64,000 nucleotides of DNA from Metarhizium brunneum (Eukaryota; Ascomycota; Sordariomycetes; Hypocreales; Clavicipitaceae). The translations under genes and the position numbers were made by a program. Where the stretch lies: the NCBI RefSeq assembly GCF_013426205.1, contig NC_089422.1, positions 5,642,001 through 5,706,000 on the forward strand, in the 5' to 3' direction. Positions 1-13,975 of this stretch are shown one piece after another (position 1 is the stretch's first letter; every line of letters begins with the position of its first letter). Under the pieces are notes generated by a model that saw only the letters and a program-made list of their open reading frames with translations, was not told where the DNA came from and did not search any database.

Positions 1-3000
1 TCATGGCCTCACCGCTCATGACAAGGATCTGCAGACTGGATACATCGCCTACATCAAGCATTCTAGCCACAGAGGGAGTTAATTCTGCAAAGTTTGCGCG
101 CGACTCCCTCAAAGAAGCTGGTAGGTTATTCTTAACATTCTTGCTATGTGGAATAAAGATGGAGCCTCCATGCATTAAAGGAAGCAGATGATCGGTGATA
201 CTGACATCGAATGCATAGGATGCGAATTGGAAGACCCGCGTGCTTTGGTCCATACCGATGAGCCGCCCTACCGCCAGGCTGCTGGTACAGAAGGAGGAAT
301 GCTCGATAAGGATGCACTTTGGTGTACCGGTAGATCCACTGGTGAAGACGCAGTAGGCAATTTGCCTGGGATCAGAAACCGGAACTGGGAGGGCCACTCC
401 GTTAGGGAAACCAGAGGACGCAAGATCTTGCCGCGAGCACACCACTACCCGTGCCTCTGGGACCAGTGTGGATGCCAGATCGGCGTGTTTCGCTGATGCT
501 ACAATTATCTTTGCCTCAACAGCTTCGCAAAGGGATTTCAGGCGGGGGGCTGGCTGTGAAGGATCAAGCAGAAGAAACGCCAAGCCAGCCCGCATCACAC
601 CAAGCAACGCAATGGCTGTGTTCATGGACTTCTCTGATAAGATAGGGACAATTGTCTCGGGCTTCACTTGGGCTGAGGAGAGTAGGTGCGCTGACAGGCT
701 GGAGGAAGACGAGTCCAGTTCGCGGTACGTTAGCGTCCCATCCCAGGCGTCCACGGCAATTGCGTCTGGCGTATTTTCACTATAGGATAGAATTAAATCG
801 TGTACGCAAGCCTGAACACGTGGTGGCAGATGGGCGTTCCGCTTGAGGAGAGATTGCATGCCCTGTGGACTAATCTCCTTCAGATCCCTGACAAACATAG
901 CGTTATCCATGATTCGGGAAATTGCATTGGATAGTTGGAACAGCATCATTTGCATGACGGCGGGCTCGGTGATGTGGCTGTCAAACGCGACTCGGAACTT
1001 GATTGCGGAGGAAGCCAAGTCGCACGTGAGGTTGATGGCATATGAGGAGAAGGCTTTCTCGTCATGAGCATACTCGTAGGCCACAGAGAAGTCTGACGAT
1101 TCGGTACTTTCTTCATTCATCCACTGAATCACAAGCAGACTCTGGAACTGGCAAGCTAACGCGGCCTCGGGGCTCAGCGAGCGGATGGATTGGAGTCCGG
1201 TCTGCTCGAATCGTATCATTTGGGTTCCCTGTGTTCGGATGTCTCCCAGTGCATCTTTGGTACACATGTTGGGGTCGACGCGAATGCGGATGGGTACTGT
1301 GGCAATAGTTGGGCCTGTCATGTTCTCAATGCCTGGGACTGGAGCGCTGCGTCCAGCGACAGTGGTGCCAAAAACCACATCGTCCGAGCTGCTGTAGCTC
1401 GAGATCACCGCTGCCCAAGCTAGGCGTACTATTGTGGAAATGGTGAAGTCAGAAGACAGCCCACGGAGCGCGAGCGTGTGTTCGAGGAAGCCATCTATGG
1501 ATGGAACATGATGAGCTGAAGGCAGCGGGGGGAACTGTTCGCAGGAAAGGCCCTCGAATTCGTTTCTCCAGAACTCGGAGCTAGCAACATCATCAGCGCG
1601 GCAAATGTAGTCCACGAACCCATTGAACGGACGAGGAGATAACATCTGGCCCATATAGGCTGTTTGCAGATCCTGGACAAGCATAGGGATGGACCATCCA
1701 TCGTATAAAGCGTGATGCAGCGTCACCACCAGATACCACCCGCCCTGCTTAGAATCCTGCACAATGGCAGCTCTGGCTAGAGGACCCCCCATGCGTATAG
1801 GTATAGAGGCTTCCACTTTGAAATACTCATCCAGATTAGCTGCCTCGTGCCACTCAACTTCAGAATCCAGTACGGCCTGGTATAGTTGTCCATCGGCGTC
1901 TTGGACGATTCGAGTGCGTAGAATGACATTCGCCTTTACGGTCGACTCCCAAGCCTTCTTCATGCTATCGAGGTCGACACCGGACGGCAGCCGTATAGGA
2001 AAATAGCCCTGGTAGGCCCCTTGTTGCTTCAAGCTTAACGCCAGCAACCCAGCTTGGAGGGCGGTTGCGGGATAGATGTCTTGGATCCGGTCAGTGGATA
2101 TAGAACACGAGCTGGCTACCAGAGAACAGAGTCGGCTTATTTCAGCCTCATCTGGCAGAAGGAGAAACGGTGGAATTAGTCGCGCTGTTAAGTCGCCTTC
2201 ACTGCGATGCATCTTTCCAGCCAACGCTGCGAGGGTCGGCTCGCTGAAGATATCTACCACCTGTACCGTCCAACCGGCCTGACGAGCATCCCCAACGAAG
2301 CGGATAGCCGAGATTGAGTCCCCTCCATGCTCGAAGAAGGTATCATTCATTCCGATATCCTCGACCGGCACCTTCAACACACGACCAGAGATAGACTGGA
2401 CAAGACGCTCCGTGTCAGTGGTCGGGGCTCGTTTAACTTTGCTTGCCGCCATGTAGTGTCTTTTTTCTTCTCTTGCGAGACGGGAAGCGGCTTGGCGTAC
2501 AGTTTTTCTCTCTGTTTTACCAGACGATGAGAGAGGGATCTTCACCACGGGTATAAAAGTTGCCGGCACCATGGCAGGTGGGAGCTTCTTGCGGAGTTGA
2601 GCTACCACTGTCTGCACCTTGGCTCGGAACGTATCACTAGGTTGATTGAAGAGGCCATGTGCAGAAGCTTCTCCCCGAAGATCATGATACTCGCTGGGAA
2701 TTTCGATAAATGCCATCAAGGCGGGTCTTTCGTCATCACTAACTGGAACAATCAGGTCCACCATCAGACGCGTCGCCTCTGCAAAGCACTCCTTCAAATA
2801 ATGCTCGATTTCTCCTAGCTCAAGTCTTTGTCCTCTCACTTTCACTTGGGTATCTTTGCGGCCGACATAGCACATTGATCCGTTATTCGGGTGATAATGA
2901 ACCAGATCTCCCGTTTTGTACAACCTCCGTGGACCAGATTTGAGTGGAAACCGGCGAACCCACGCGGGATCCTCGATAAAGGCAGCAGAAGTTTTCTGTT

Positions 3001-6000
3001 CATCATTCAAATAGCCCCGACTCAAGATCGCGCCCTCGACAACAAGTTCACCAACTGTGCCAATTGGAGCCAGCTTATCATGGTCCTCCTGGTCAACGAT
3101 CCAGCCAACACTACCGGTAGCATAGCCAATGTTGGAATGATCCGTCATGCTCGTGATGGAGGCATTGACGAAGCAATCAACAGAACATTCCGCAGGTCCA
3201 TATGCGTTGACCAGCTTCACTGCGCCAGCCCAGGTGGTCACGAGACCTGCGGTCATCGGCTCTCCGCTGAGCACCAGAGTACGCAGCCCAGGAACATCTT
3301 CTGGCCTCAGAAGCTCGGCTAGTGACGGGGTGATATGCATGTAGTTGGCTTGGAGTCCCTCTACAGCCAACGCAAGGTTGTTCTCCCGCTGCGAGGCCTG
3401 CGGAATACAGATACAACCCCCGGCAAGCAAAGTCGCCAGATGGTCAGAGACGCTCACGTCGAAGGCATAAGAAGCCACCTGGAGAGCCCGTGTGTTCCTG
3501 TCAATACCCATGGGCCCTATGAGGGCTTGCATACTCGTAAGGCATGCCGCGTGCTCAATGACAACGCCCTTTGGGGTACCGGTGGTGCCGCTGGTGAAGA
3601 CTGCATACACCCTGTTGTTCGGTTGGACACCGGACGCCCTCCACACTTTGGGTGTTGTTGATTTGTTATCCGTCTCCTCTTGCCATTCATCACTATCCAG
3701 AAGAATAACCGTGGAAGCAATGTTCAACGCAGCAGACGAGAGTGAGGTGGACGTAAGCAAAACAGGGGCATCCAGCTGACTATGAATGAGTTTCAGACGA
3801 TCCAAGGGATGTGCAGGATCCATCAACACAAACGCACCGCCGGCGAGCATGATCGCGAGCACGGCAATAGGTGTCCACTTGCACTTCTCCAGGTATACAG
3901 GGATAAGTACTTCTGGCCCTACCCCCCGCTCAATTAATACTTCAGCGAGCTGAGAGGACAAGCTGTCTAGCTCGCTATAAGACAGGTCACCATCCCATGA
4001 ACAGACGGCAAGTGCTTGCGGCTGGCTCTTGCAATGACCGTCTATCACCTCGTGCACCAGGCCGTCCACCTGGGGAGGGATATTCTGGTTCCAGGCCTGA
4101 AGCTGCTGTATTGTCTCCGGCCCGACCAGATCAATATCAGAAACATTTAAGGATTGCTTTTCCACAAGTTGAAGGATCGCTTGTCCCAGATGATAGCACA
4201 AAGTTTCAGTTTCTGCTTTACTCAGCACTTCTGAATCAAAGGATGCTTGGATCAAAATATGGTCTCCGTTGAGATTGCATAGCAGGGTCAATGGATATGT
4301 ATTAATGGCGGCGATATTTTCCGTGAATCGCTGAACCTCATGCATAAGCTTTGGCTGGTAAAAGCTTTGCTGTTGTTGAATGACGAGGAGATTCTGGAAT
4401 TGACACGCGACCGCCGCATCTGCTCCTAGAGCCTTGATGTTGTGAAGACCAGTCGCCTCATAAGGAATCATATCAATGGTTCGAGCCTGCACATTCTCCA
4501 ATGATTCCAGCACAGATTCTGCGGGATTGATACTTACCCGGAATGGGACTGTCGCCATTGTAGGGCCTGTCATCTGCTCAATGTCTGCGACAGGCGCGCT
4601 ACGTCCGGCGACAGTCGCCCCAAAGACAACATCACGCGAATCTGTGTGCTTGGATAATACCATAGCCCAGGCAAGGCGGACTATGGTTGAAAGGGTAAAC
4701 TTGGAGCCTACAGACGGAGTCTCCAGCCTGTGTTCCACAAGCTGCAGAGTAGTCGCCATGTTAGCACGGTTAAGCTGAACCGAGGGAGTGGGAAACACGG
4801 CGCAGTTTAAGTCTGTGAACTGAGACCGCCAAAACTTGTTAGAAGCTGATATGTCCACACGACTCAGATATTCTACAAAGCCTGTGAAAGGCCGAAGCTT
4901 CAAACTCTGACCAGCATAGGCCGACTCTAATTGCTCAAGAAGAAGCGTCATTGACCAACCATCATACACGGCGTGGTGAATAGTGAGGACCAAAAATGTC
5001 TCAGACTCTTGAGAAATTATGACGCATTGAAGCAGCGACGCTCCTAGTGCGATTCTGGCCTCCTTTGTGGCCTTCATGGTCTCCTCGAAGCTTGAGGACT
5101 CTATCACGCAGGTAGGGCCATGCTTTAAGACGACCTGGAATGTGCGAGCGGACTGTGACTGGATAATTCGTGTCCGCAAGATGGGATTGGCAGCAACGAC
5201 CATGTCCCATGCGGCCGCAAGACGAGGGATATCGACGCCCGGATTGATTCGGTGCTGGTACTGAGCTACGTATGATCCTTGCTGTTTAATAGTAAGACTC
5301 ACAAGACCCTCCTGAAGCGCCGTGCATGGGTAAATGTCTTCTATATCATCGCAGGATGCCTGGCATTCGTTCATCGCTATCTCTATGAGCGCCTCGGGCT
5401 TCTCTTCGGATGGTATTAGACTGAATGGAGCAGAATTTTGGACGGATGATAGATCACGGCGCTGTAACCCTTCGGCCAAACGTGATAGGCTGGGCCTGCT
5501 GAAGATGTCGGAGACCACCAGAGTATAGCCTGCCGCGCGTGTAAGGCCCACGATTTTCATGGCTGTTATGGAATCGCCGCCGAGCTGGAAGAGATTGTCA
5601 CTAACTCCCACGCTTTCCGTCGGCAGGTCAAGCGCCGTAGCCCAGAGACTCTGCATGAGCTTCTCATTTGGCGTTGTAGGCTGCATCTTTCCGCCTCCTC
5701 CCCTGGCATCCACCAGCACCTCGAGGTCGGTGCGAGAGAGCCGTGACGCAGCTACTCGAATGATGCGACGGTTAGTTTTTCCTGACTTGGTTCTCGGAAT
5801 CATCGAAATCTGAATCATGAGTTGAGGGATCATGTGGTTGGGGATGGAAAGAGGTAGCTTCGTTTGGATGTCTTGGGACAGCGAGCGGAAGCTGTCGCTC
5901 GCTGGTATCAAGAGTGACTGCGGCGGGAGATTCTGGCTTGTGTCCGCCTCGTTGCAGAGAAATGCAATCAAAATACTAGATCTGGCTTGATCAGTCGGAT

Positions 6001-9000
6001 GGATAACATCAACCACGACATTGTACCCGGGAGGTAGATGACGCCGAATAAGAAATTCGGCCTCTTCCAGTTCGATTCTATGGCCACGAAGCTTGATTTG
6101 GCTATCTTTGCGACCCAGATATCGCAGAGAGCCATCCGGATTATAATGCACCAAGTCACCAGTTCGATATAACCGACAACCGTTGTATGAAGAAGTGGGC
6201 AACCAGGATGGTCGAGCAGAAACGAAGGAGATCTCGGTGGCATCAGGCCGGCGAAAGTATTCGCGAGCTACAACAGGTCCTTCGAATATGAGCTCTCCTA
6301 TTGCGCCAATAGGCATGGGTCGATTGATGTTGGATGGATCAACGACCCAACCAGAACCTCCAACGGGCCATCCAATTGTGCCCATAGTCCATCGACCGGC
6401 CTCTACAGGCTGCGTAGTGCAAATAGTGCACTCGGTAGGGCCATAAGCGTTGACAAGCTCGACTTTACTGCACCAGGTATCGGCGATATCTTGGGGCAGG
6501 TTCTCTCCGGTCAGGATCATGGTGCGCACGCTGGGGAAGTCTTTGGGCTGGAAAAGACGAACGAAGGACGGGGTGAAGGCCACCCAGTTGACTTTAACAG
6601 TTGATATAAATGTCGCCAGCTCATTCATTCTTGCCATTTGTGAAGGGATGCAGACACATCCCCCCGATGTCAGGACCGCAAAGATTTCCCAAACACTAAC
6701 ATCGAAAGTGTATGAGGCGAATTGCAACGCTCGGGTCTCACCATTGATGCTTAATCTGCGACTCTGCTCACGTATGCTCGTGGAGAGCCCATCGTGCTGA
6801 AGGATGATGCCCTTGGGACGACCGGTGCTGCCGGAGGTGTATAGGATGTATGCGCCGTTGCTCGGTTGCACTGGTGAAGATGCATCCAGGAGTTGCGCGG
6901 CGGAGTGCGCAAACATGTCTAAAGAAATGACAATCTTCCTCGCAGAGGATTGAAAGTCAATATTGGTCGTTGTCGAGGAGACGATGATGATCTCTGGCGT
7001 GGCCTCCTCAAGCATGGCCTGAATACGTTCGACGGGAGCGCTAGGGTCCAACGGCACACATATGCCTCCTGCCCTGAGGACAGCCAACTTAGAAACAGGT
7101 ACCCAGGCGGACCGTTCAAGGCAAATCGGCACAGGCATCTCCGGTCCAACTCCCTGATCTATTAGACATGCAGCGAGCGAGGAGGAATGATCCCACAACT
7201 GTTGGTATGTAAAGCTTCCATCCCATGCGTCTATCGCCAGCCGGTCCGGATGTGCAATGCATTCCTCCCTGACCATATCATGGATACAGGCGCTCACTGT
7301 AGCAGCTGGGGGGCTGTTCCAATCCACAATTTGAACCAGGTCTGCGGCGCTTACCATGTTCACCTCAGACACAGACACATCCGGCCGGGTGGTGATCTCT
7401 CCAAGTACGGCGCTGAAAGTGCTTTTTATGCTGCGAGCCAACTCAGGCGGAATCTTATTTTCCCAATAGGTAAATGAGACAGCCGCATCCTCGCGGCCAG
7501 CCCTGACATTCAAGACTATATCGAACTAGTGTGGTTGGGTCAGCTCACGTCTGTGTCGAGTTGTGAAGACAGCTCACCTCGGTGGGTTGTTGATCAAGGA
7601 TCTCAATAAACTCTATGGTTGCACTGGTATTAATGGGTAGCAGCTTTTGGTAAGTGATGATGGTGTTGAACATGGGTGTTCCAGAATGGCCCAGGGCACG
7701 ATATATCGCGGCTAGAGAGCAGTGCTGATTGGGAAGACTTTGCATATACCGGTCTCGGCATTCGTGTAAATGCGTCCGGACGCTTAGATCACCTTGGAGA
7801 TCAATCCTCGCGATCAGCATATTGATAAGAGGGCCCACCATATCCTCTACACCATCAATCGGAACGTCTCGTCCGGATGTTAAATACCCAAAGGCAACTG
7901 TCTCGTTGCCCGTGTAGCATTGAAGCACAATGGCCCATGCCAGCTGAACCACATTGAAGAGTGTGATACCCTCTTCTCTGCAGAAAGAAAACAGCTTGTG
8001 CGTATCCTGGATGACAATGTCGAGATCTACGAGTTTGCCGACTGCCGTGGTGGGCTGCGAACTCGGAAACGCAGGAAAGTGACACGGCTCAGTTCCCTCG
8101 AGGTAATCTTTCCAATATTCTAGCACGGGATCCCGAGAGACCTCGTTCAGATAACCGACATATTGGCTATACAAGGGAGGGGCCCTTTTCGGCTGTTCCG
8201 CATCATACGCACGCTGAACGTCCCGGATCAACAATTGCATTGACTCACCATCCATAAGAGCATGGCTTATCTGAATCTCGCACGTTACACTACTGCTATT
8301 CAGAGGTCTTAGAGTGAGACTCCAAGGAAGTAATGTGCGACTTTCCAAGACACCAGGCGCCTCGTTCGCTGTGACTTGGATTTGGTCAGGGGCATTCGAG
8401 GGCAGGATTTTCACCGGAAGGGGCGGACTCGTCAGCAGAACTTGGTAGTGGAAACCATCTTGGCTCTGCACAAATAATGTCCGGAGTATAGAGTGGCTCA
8501 TGGCTACTTGCTGCCATGCCTCCTGAAGCCTGTGCAACACGACCACAGATCCATCGCGGGAGCGTGCCTCCCATGAGGTACGAGACCAGTAGGCCTGAGG
8601 GTCCCGAGCTTGACTTAATAACATTCCCTGCTGAATGAAAGAGGCCGGGTAGATGTCTGAGATGTCTGACGGACTAAGAATATCTTGTTGAGCTAATGCA
8701 TCCGAGATCAGGGTCTCCAGCCCTGCTGGAGTAATGGACAACTGAGGGAAGTCATCGAGCGTAGGCCGAAACGGGAGGTTCTCCAGTCGCCGCAGCAGCT
8801 CATCCAACGTGTCCTGGGAAAGCTGGAACCATTGACTAATGGCGTCTTTGTACAGCATATGCTCCCCATAGACCAGGGAAGCAGTAAGTGAGCTGCTTGA
8901 TTGCAACAGATTAAGCTCAAAGAGGGCTGGCTTCCGAAGTTGGTGCGGTTCACTACCACCTAGAGATGATATCTCTTGCAGAAACAGTTCTCCTACCCCA

Positions 9001-12000
9001 GATCCCGAACCGAGAGCCCGATGTTCCTTCTCTTGCTTCCAATGAAAGATTGCCTCCATTGGAAACGTGTGTTTAGAATGCATTGAATGTTCTTTACACG
9101 CTTTCCGATGAGCATGCTTTGCTCGGCGCACCACATCCACCACATCGCCATCTTGACCCGACGGCAACATGATAGGTGTGTATGTGGTAAACTGACCGAC
9201 AACCTGAGAAACACCTGCTGTCCGTCCATCGCATTCCATGAAAATTTGCAAACCGTCTCGCCCTGGGAAGCTGATCCTGAAGGCATGCAAAAAGACACCG
9301 AGGAGTATCTCTGGCGGCTCTGCGCGAAGGGCATGCTGTCCCCTCTGCAGCAACAAGTCGGTTCTGGAGGGATCCAAAATAAACTCAGTCGAGATGGTCC
9401 TGCTACTCTTCGTACTGCTGGAATCGACTGATCCCCAAAAGCTGGACTTGGTCCATCCAGCGGGCTGTCCGTTGAGTTGTCCGTTTATATGGGGTTTAAT
9501 AGCCTCACACCACGACTGGAACGATCCTGTTGCGACGGACGAAGAAAAGTCGCCGCCGGTCAAACAGCTGCTGAGCTCGTCGAGAATGATCTTCCAGGAA
9601 CGGACGTCAACAACGATCTGGGAGGCTACCAAGAGTAGCTGTTGACTATCATCGCTCTGCGTGGTGATTAAATCAGCCAAAAGAAGTGGTCCGGTTTCCA
9701 GGTTGAGACGCTCCGGGCGAGGATCCAGTGTTGCCACAGAAGCAGCAGAGGTTTGAATGTGGCAACATTGATACGAGCCCCGGATCAAAGATGTCACTGT
9801 CTGCATCAACTGGCCGTCTTTTCCAGTGGTAAACCTCATGGACAGGCTGGGTTGGCGATGAATGACGGACTGTATCGCGGATTCCAACTCTACTAGACTG
9901 ATGGGCCTCGCCAAGCGCAGAAGTAGGGTTCGACTGGGAACTTGGAAACCTTGAGACTCCCGGCCGGGTAAGCTCTTTTGCTGAAGCAGCATGTGCTGTA
10001 CTGGGGAGAGAGGAAATGGCAGGGCTGTGGAGGGGGCCTGGATGTCCACTTGCGTGAGGATTCTAGCGTTCAATTCAGCAATTGTAGGATATTGGAAAAT
10101 CTCCTGGGTTGTGATGGACAGACCCCGACGGCGACAGTGGGCGCTCAGCTGCATGGCCGAGATGGAGTCGCCTCCTCTGCGGAAGAAAGAATCGTGCAGG
10201 GCGAGCTCCTCAGCTTGCAGTCCGAGAATGTGGGCAAATGAGCCTTGGAGGATCCTTTCGATGTCTGTTTTCGGAGAATAATGCCTGCTCTTCTGGTGTA
10301 ACATGTACACCTCAATGCCAGCCCATGGCCGTTGGGCGGTTTCTTCTCGGAGCCGCCTACGATCTGTCTTGCCTGATATAGACAGGGGAATATAGTTCAG
10401 CGCGACAAAGGCCCCGGGAACCATGTATGCGGGCACTCGCCCTTTCAGTTCCATCTCTACCTTCTCCATTTGAAGGCGGAAGACGTCTGTTGGTGTGGCA
10501 AACAAGCCAGTGGCCGGGGATTCTTGGTCGATCACAGCATCTCGGAGTCGCACGAATGCTACGAGGACGGCCTGCGTACCAACGCCGCGGTGCACCTGGA
10601 CCACGTCTACGACCACCTGGTGGCGCTGACGGAGCAGGTCTCCGATATGCCATTCGACTTCGCCCAGCTCAATGCGCTGGCCACGAACTTTGGCCTGGGT
10701 GTCCTTCCGGCCCAGGCACCGGAGAGATCCATCGGGTTGATATTGCGCCAGATCGCCCGTCTTGTACAGGCGAATATGACGGGATTTCTCGCCTCTGAAC
10801 TGGTGCAGCCACGCCGGGCCAAGCACAAAGGAGGCCGCCGTCAGCTCCTTGTTGCTCAGATAGCCTCGTCCTATGCCGGCGCCCTCCAACACCAGCTCTC
10901 CGGCTTGGCCGATTGGAAGCAAAGTGTGATGGTCGGCCGGGTCCACGATCCATGCGACACATCCGGCCGCGAAGCCGATGTCGTGCGGATTTCCGTCGCG
11001 GCGCACCGGAGAGCAAATCACCGAGTACACGGAGCACTCGGCGGTGCCATATGCATTGACCAGCAATACCCGATCGGCCCATTTCTCCAGGTCGCTTTGG
11101 AGCATGGGCTCGCCGGCGAATTCCAGTGCTCGCAGGGCCGGCAGCGCGTCGGCATCGAGGAGGCGCGCCACCGAGGGCGTCAGGCTGGCGAGATTGGCCC
11201 CGAGCTGGGCCATGGCGGCGGCAATGTCGTTTTTCGCCTGGGCTGGCGACGGAATGCATACGCATCCGCCGTAGATCCACGTCCGCAGAAAGTCCATGAT
11301 TGTTGGATCGAATGCATAGGAAGCAAACTGAAAGGCCCTTGTCTGTGAGCTCATGGCCAGGGCTCGCCCCGAGGCTTCGGCCGCGGCGCAAAGGGAGGCA
11401 TGTTCGTTCACCGCGCCTTTAGGCTTGCCCGTAGACCCGGAGGTAAACACGGCATATAACGCGCTGGTCCCCGTCACGGGCGATGCTCTCCAGGATTCAT
11501 TGCTGTCCCGAGGCCACTGTTGCGACTGCGTCTCTCCAACCAAGATGACGAGGGACTCGTCTACCAGCTGTTGCGCATTGTCCCGGAACTCACTGGCGGC
11601 CAGTACAATCGTCGCATGCGCCTCTTCACAGATCTCGCGTAGGCGCGGCAACGGGTGCGAGTCATCCAACAGCACAAAGGCCGCTCCGGCTCTAACGACA
11701 GCAAGAATAGCCACGGCGGTCCATTTCGATTTTTGAAAGTACAAGGGAACAAACATCTCACAACCAACTCCTCGGGCCACCAACTCGGCGGCAAGACCCG
11801 AGGACAGTTGGTCCAATTCATGGTAGGTTAGACTACCATCCCAAGAGCACACGCTGGGGGCAGACGGTTGACCGTCGAAATGCGCCTGGATTAGGTCGTG
11901 CACGCGCAGAGCATCGTCCCTGACGACACTTTTTCCATTCCATTGTTGGAGTTGCTTGATGTCATTGGTGTCAGCTTTGGCAGCATGGTCATCTACCATG

Positions 12001-12035
12001 TCTCCATTCATGGCCTGCTGCGGGCTGGAGCCCAT
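1..12035 (-). CDS. Multimodular nonribosomal peptide synthetase, 3' end outside window (serinocyclin-synthetase-like)
   Basis: Assembles a peptide from amino acids held on carrier domains. It starts at ATG 12035. Exon 1 is 12035-7578, a 52-nt GT-AG intron is 7577-7526, and exon 2 is open from 7525 to the window edge, giving at least 3,994 residues. Domain order is A1-T1-E1-C1-A2-T2-C2-A3-T3-C3-A4 (cut). The carrier serine codons are near 10165, 5572 and 2316, each in GGDSI. C2 and C3 keep HHxxxDG, and C1 reads SHALMDG. E1 has lost its catalytic histidines (SQIVVDVRSW; ECDGR for EGHGR). Specificity residues read by eye are: A1 D-P-M-S-E-A-A-V-Y, A2 D-V-W-A-I-T-A-I-C, A3 D-V-S-H-V-S-A-V-D (serine-like), A4 D-V-T-E-V-S (acidic 278, basic substrate likely). 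The A-T-E-C start resembles HC-toxin and apicidin synthetases, but the neighbours fit serinocyclin synthetase (MaNPS1 of Metarhizium). The product is inferred. Confidence 0.95.
7526..7577 (-). other. Phase-0 intron of the NRPS gene
   Basis: Donor GTGAGC, acceptor CACTAG, 52 nt. Without it the long frame meets a stop at 7545 inside condensation domain C1. Removing it joins PTE to FDIVLNV and restores the end of that domain, so the stop is intronic and not a truncation. Confidence 0.9.
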
Positions 12036-12908
12036 TTCGATGTTCTTGGTGATGAAATGTTTCTCTGATTCTGTCTCTTTGTGTATGCCTTGCCCAGAAT
12101 ATGTGCGTGTGTGCGCGTCTATCTCTAGCTCTATCGAGTGTGGCTAGAGAGAGGATGCAGTTCAGCGGTGCAAAGGTAAGTGATGCCGCCCAATGGTTTT
12201 GCTCGCCTTGGTATAAGGAGCAGCAAAAGTACCTCATGTGAAACACAGAGTAGAATACTACCAGACATTATCCTCCCCTCTGCTCTTTGCCGGGGTCTTT
12301 CCCGGTGTGTGAATGTATCTCTGGATGAAGCTCTCGATACGCGGGGCAAGCACATGTAGTCTGGTTCTGCATCATGCAGGCTATGCAGTCTGCGGCCTTG
12401 ATCACACAAAATGTGCGACATGGGGAATTTGCTATGTGGATTCTTTTCCTTTCTTTTGTTTTTAACGAGTTTTCACATGCACGCGTCCTCTGCTACGTTT
12501 CCATTTACAGACGGCCATTTTAACCAAGTGAGTATCAGGTACCTCTAGGGTATGCTATGATAAGATAAACTGGGCCGTTTTGTATTCACTATTACTTTCT
12601 AATTCGAGCAGTAATACCTGAGTCCCTTATCATTTTATTCCATTCAAATAAATGATTATTTTCTCGTAAATACAATATCTGAGACTAAGTATATGTGTGG
12701 GCAAGAGGGTGTACATGTACAGATTTAATGTAACCCTACATATATGCTATCATAGGATACATAGGTAGTTACAAGCCCAACTACCTAGGTATATATTCAG
12801 GTCCCGAAAAATCAAGACATGGCTAAGACTCCTCAGTTGAACGCTGCAAAATTTTCACTTCTATAGTAACTTCATCCTTCAAACAACTGGAATCCCGGCC
12901 CCCTCGCC
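12036..12908. promoter_or_regulatory. Shared divergent promoter region of the NRPS and the PhyH-type dioxygenase
   Basis: These 873 bp separate two start codons pointing away from each other. The part beside the dioxygenase (about 12530-12810) is AT-rich. I see no coding signal and name no transcription-factor site. A shared promoter would co-express synthetase and tailoring enzyme. Confidence 0.5.
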
Positions 12909-13975
12909 ATGGCACGTCGCGTTCCCCTCGATCGCCCAGAGGAGGCCATCCGAGTGGTCAAGGAGGACGGAGGAGTCATCCTGACTGGCTTCACCTCAGC
13001 AGGACAAGTTGACAAAGTAAACCAAGATACCGAAGAAATCATGACGAGACGAAAGAGCGATGAGGTACATGTCTGCCCTCTTCCTCTCTACACCTAACGC
13101 CAGGAAGGCTAACCACGTCCCCCGCCCTTGACAGGCATTCAAAGCCATTTACAATGGACGGATCTACTGCGGTCACTTGTACGGCCTCAGTGAGACGGCA
13201 CGAGAAGAATGGGCCTTGGACCCCAATATCCAATCGATTGTCAACCACTTTCTCCGGACCGTGAACCCTCCCGAAGTGGACAAGAATAGCATGCGGGCGC
13301 GCAGCACCAACGCCATTCTGTCTCAGGCCAACAGCATCCTTACCCTTCCAGGCGGCGCCGGACAGGCCCTGCACCGCGACGACAGCATATGGCAGAAAGT
13401 ACACCCCAGCCAGGAGGAGTCGGGGTATTGCTTGGGATCCGATCTGGGGATTGCGTTATTGGTGCCGGGGGTTCAGACAACCCGTGCGAATGGCGCCACG
13501 TTGGTAAGTCTCTTCTCACCGGTATATGCTTGACCAATGAAAAAAAACCACTCATTCCCGAGCAATTCTGTAGTTTGTTCCCGGATCCCATCTCTGGGGC
13601 GACGCGCGCGAAGCCACCGACGACCAAGTCCGGGCCGTAGAGATGCAGCCGGGCGAGGCTTTTCTTTTTCTGGGCTCAGCGCTCCACGGAGGAGGGGCTA
13701 ATTCCACTCAGATTCCGAGACTGCTGCATGCCATTTTTTTCTGCCGCTCGTGGGTTCGGCCGGAGGTAGGGTATCCTTTTCTTTTTTTGACTTGTGTGTC
13801 ACTCTGCCGCTGACTAGGGTTGTAGGCGAATGAGTTTGCATGGTGGACCGAGGAGGAGGTGCAGAAGTGGTCGGTCGATGCGCAGAGGCTGGCGGGCTAC
13901 GTTACGGACAAGATGCTGGGGATTTGCGATGATGGGGACCCCATCGACGCTCTGCGCCGTCACCGGCCAGCATGA
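12909..13975 (+). CDS. Phytanoyl-CoA dioxygenase (PhyH) family Fe(II)/2-oxoglutarate oxygenase
   Basis: Predicted to hydroxylate a small molecule or amino acid using Fe(II), O2 and 2-oxoglutarate. Four exons: 12909-13064, 13135-13503, 13574-13765 and 13826-13975, separated by GT-AG introns of 60-70 nt, all phase 0, giving 288 residues. The HxD iron motif is HRDD (His132, Asp134) and the distal histidine is His213 in LHGGGANST, followed by an arginine in IPRLL that could bind 2-oxoglutarate. The start ATG has a good context (cgccATGgc). The length fits the fungal secondary-metabolite PhyH group (FtmOx1/AsqJ type). It shares its upstream region with the NRPS. If the product is serinocyclin-like, lysine gamma-hydroxylation or proline 4-hydroxylation is a likely job; which one is a guess. 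Confidence 0.9.

Noticed and set aside
7545..7547. In-frame stop in the NRPS long frame, suggesting a truncated synthetase
   Set aside because: It falls inside a clean 52-nt intron; splicing continues the condensation domain without loss.
1..12035. HC-toxin or apicidin synthetase orthologue, based on the A-T-E-C start
   Set aside because: The E domain is dead, A3 looks serine-specific, and no fatty acid synthase, alanine racemase or pyrroline reductase gene is nearby.
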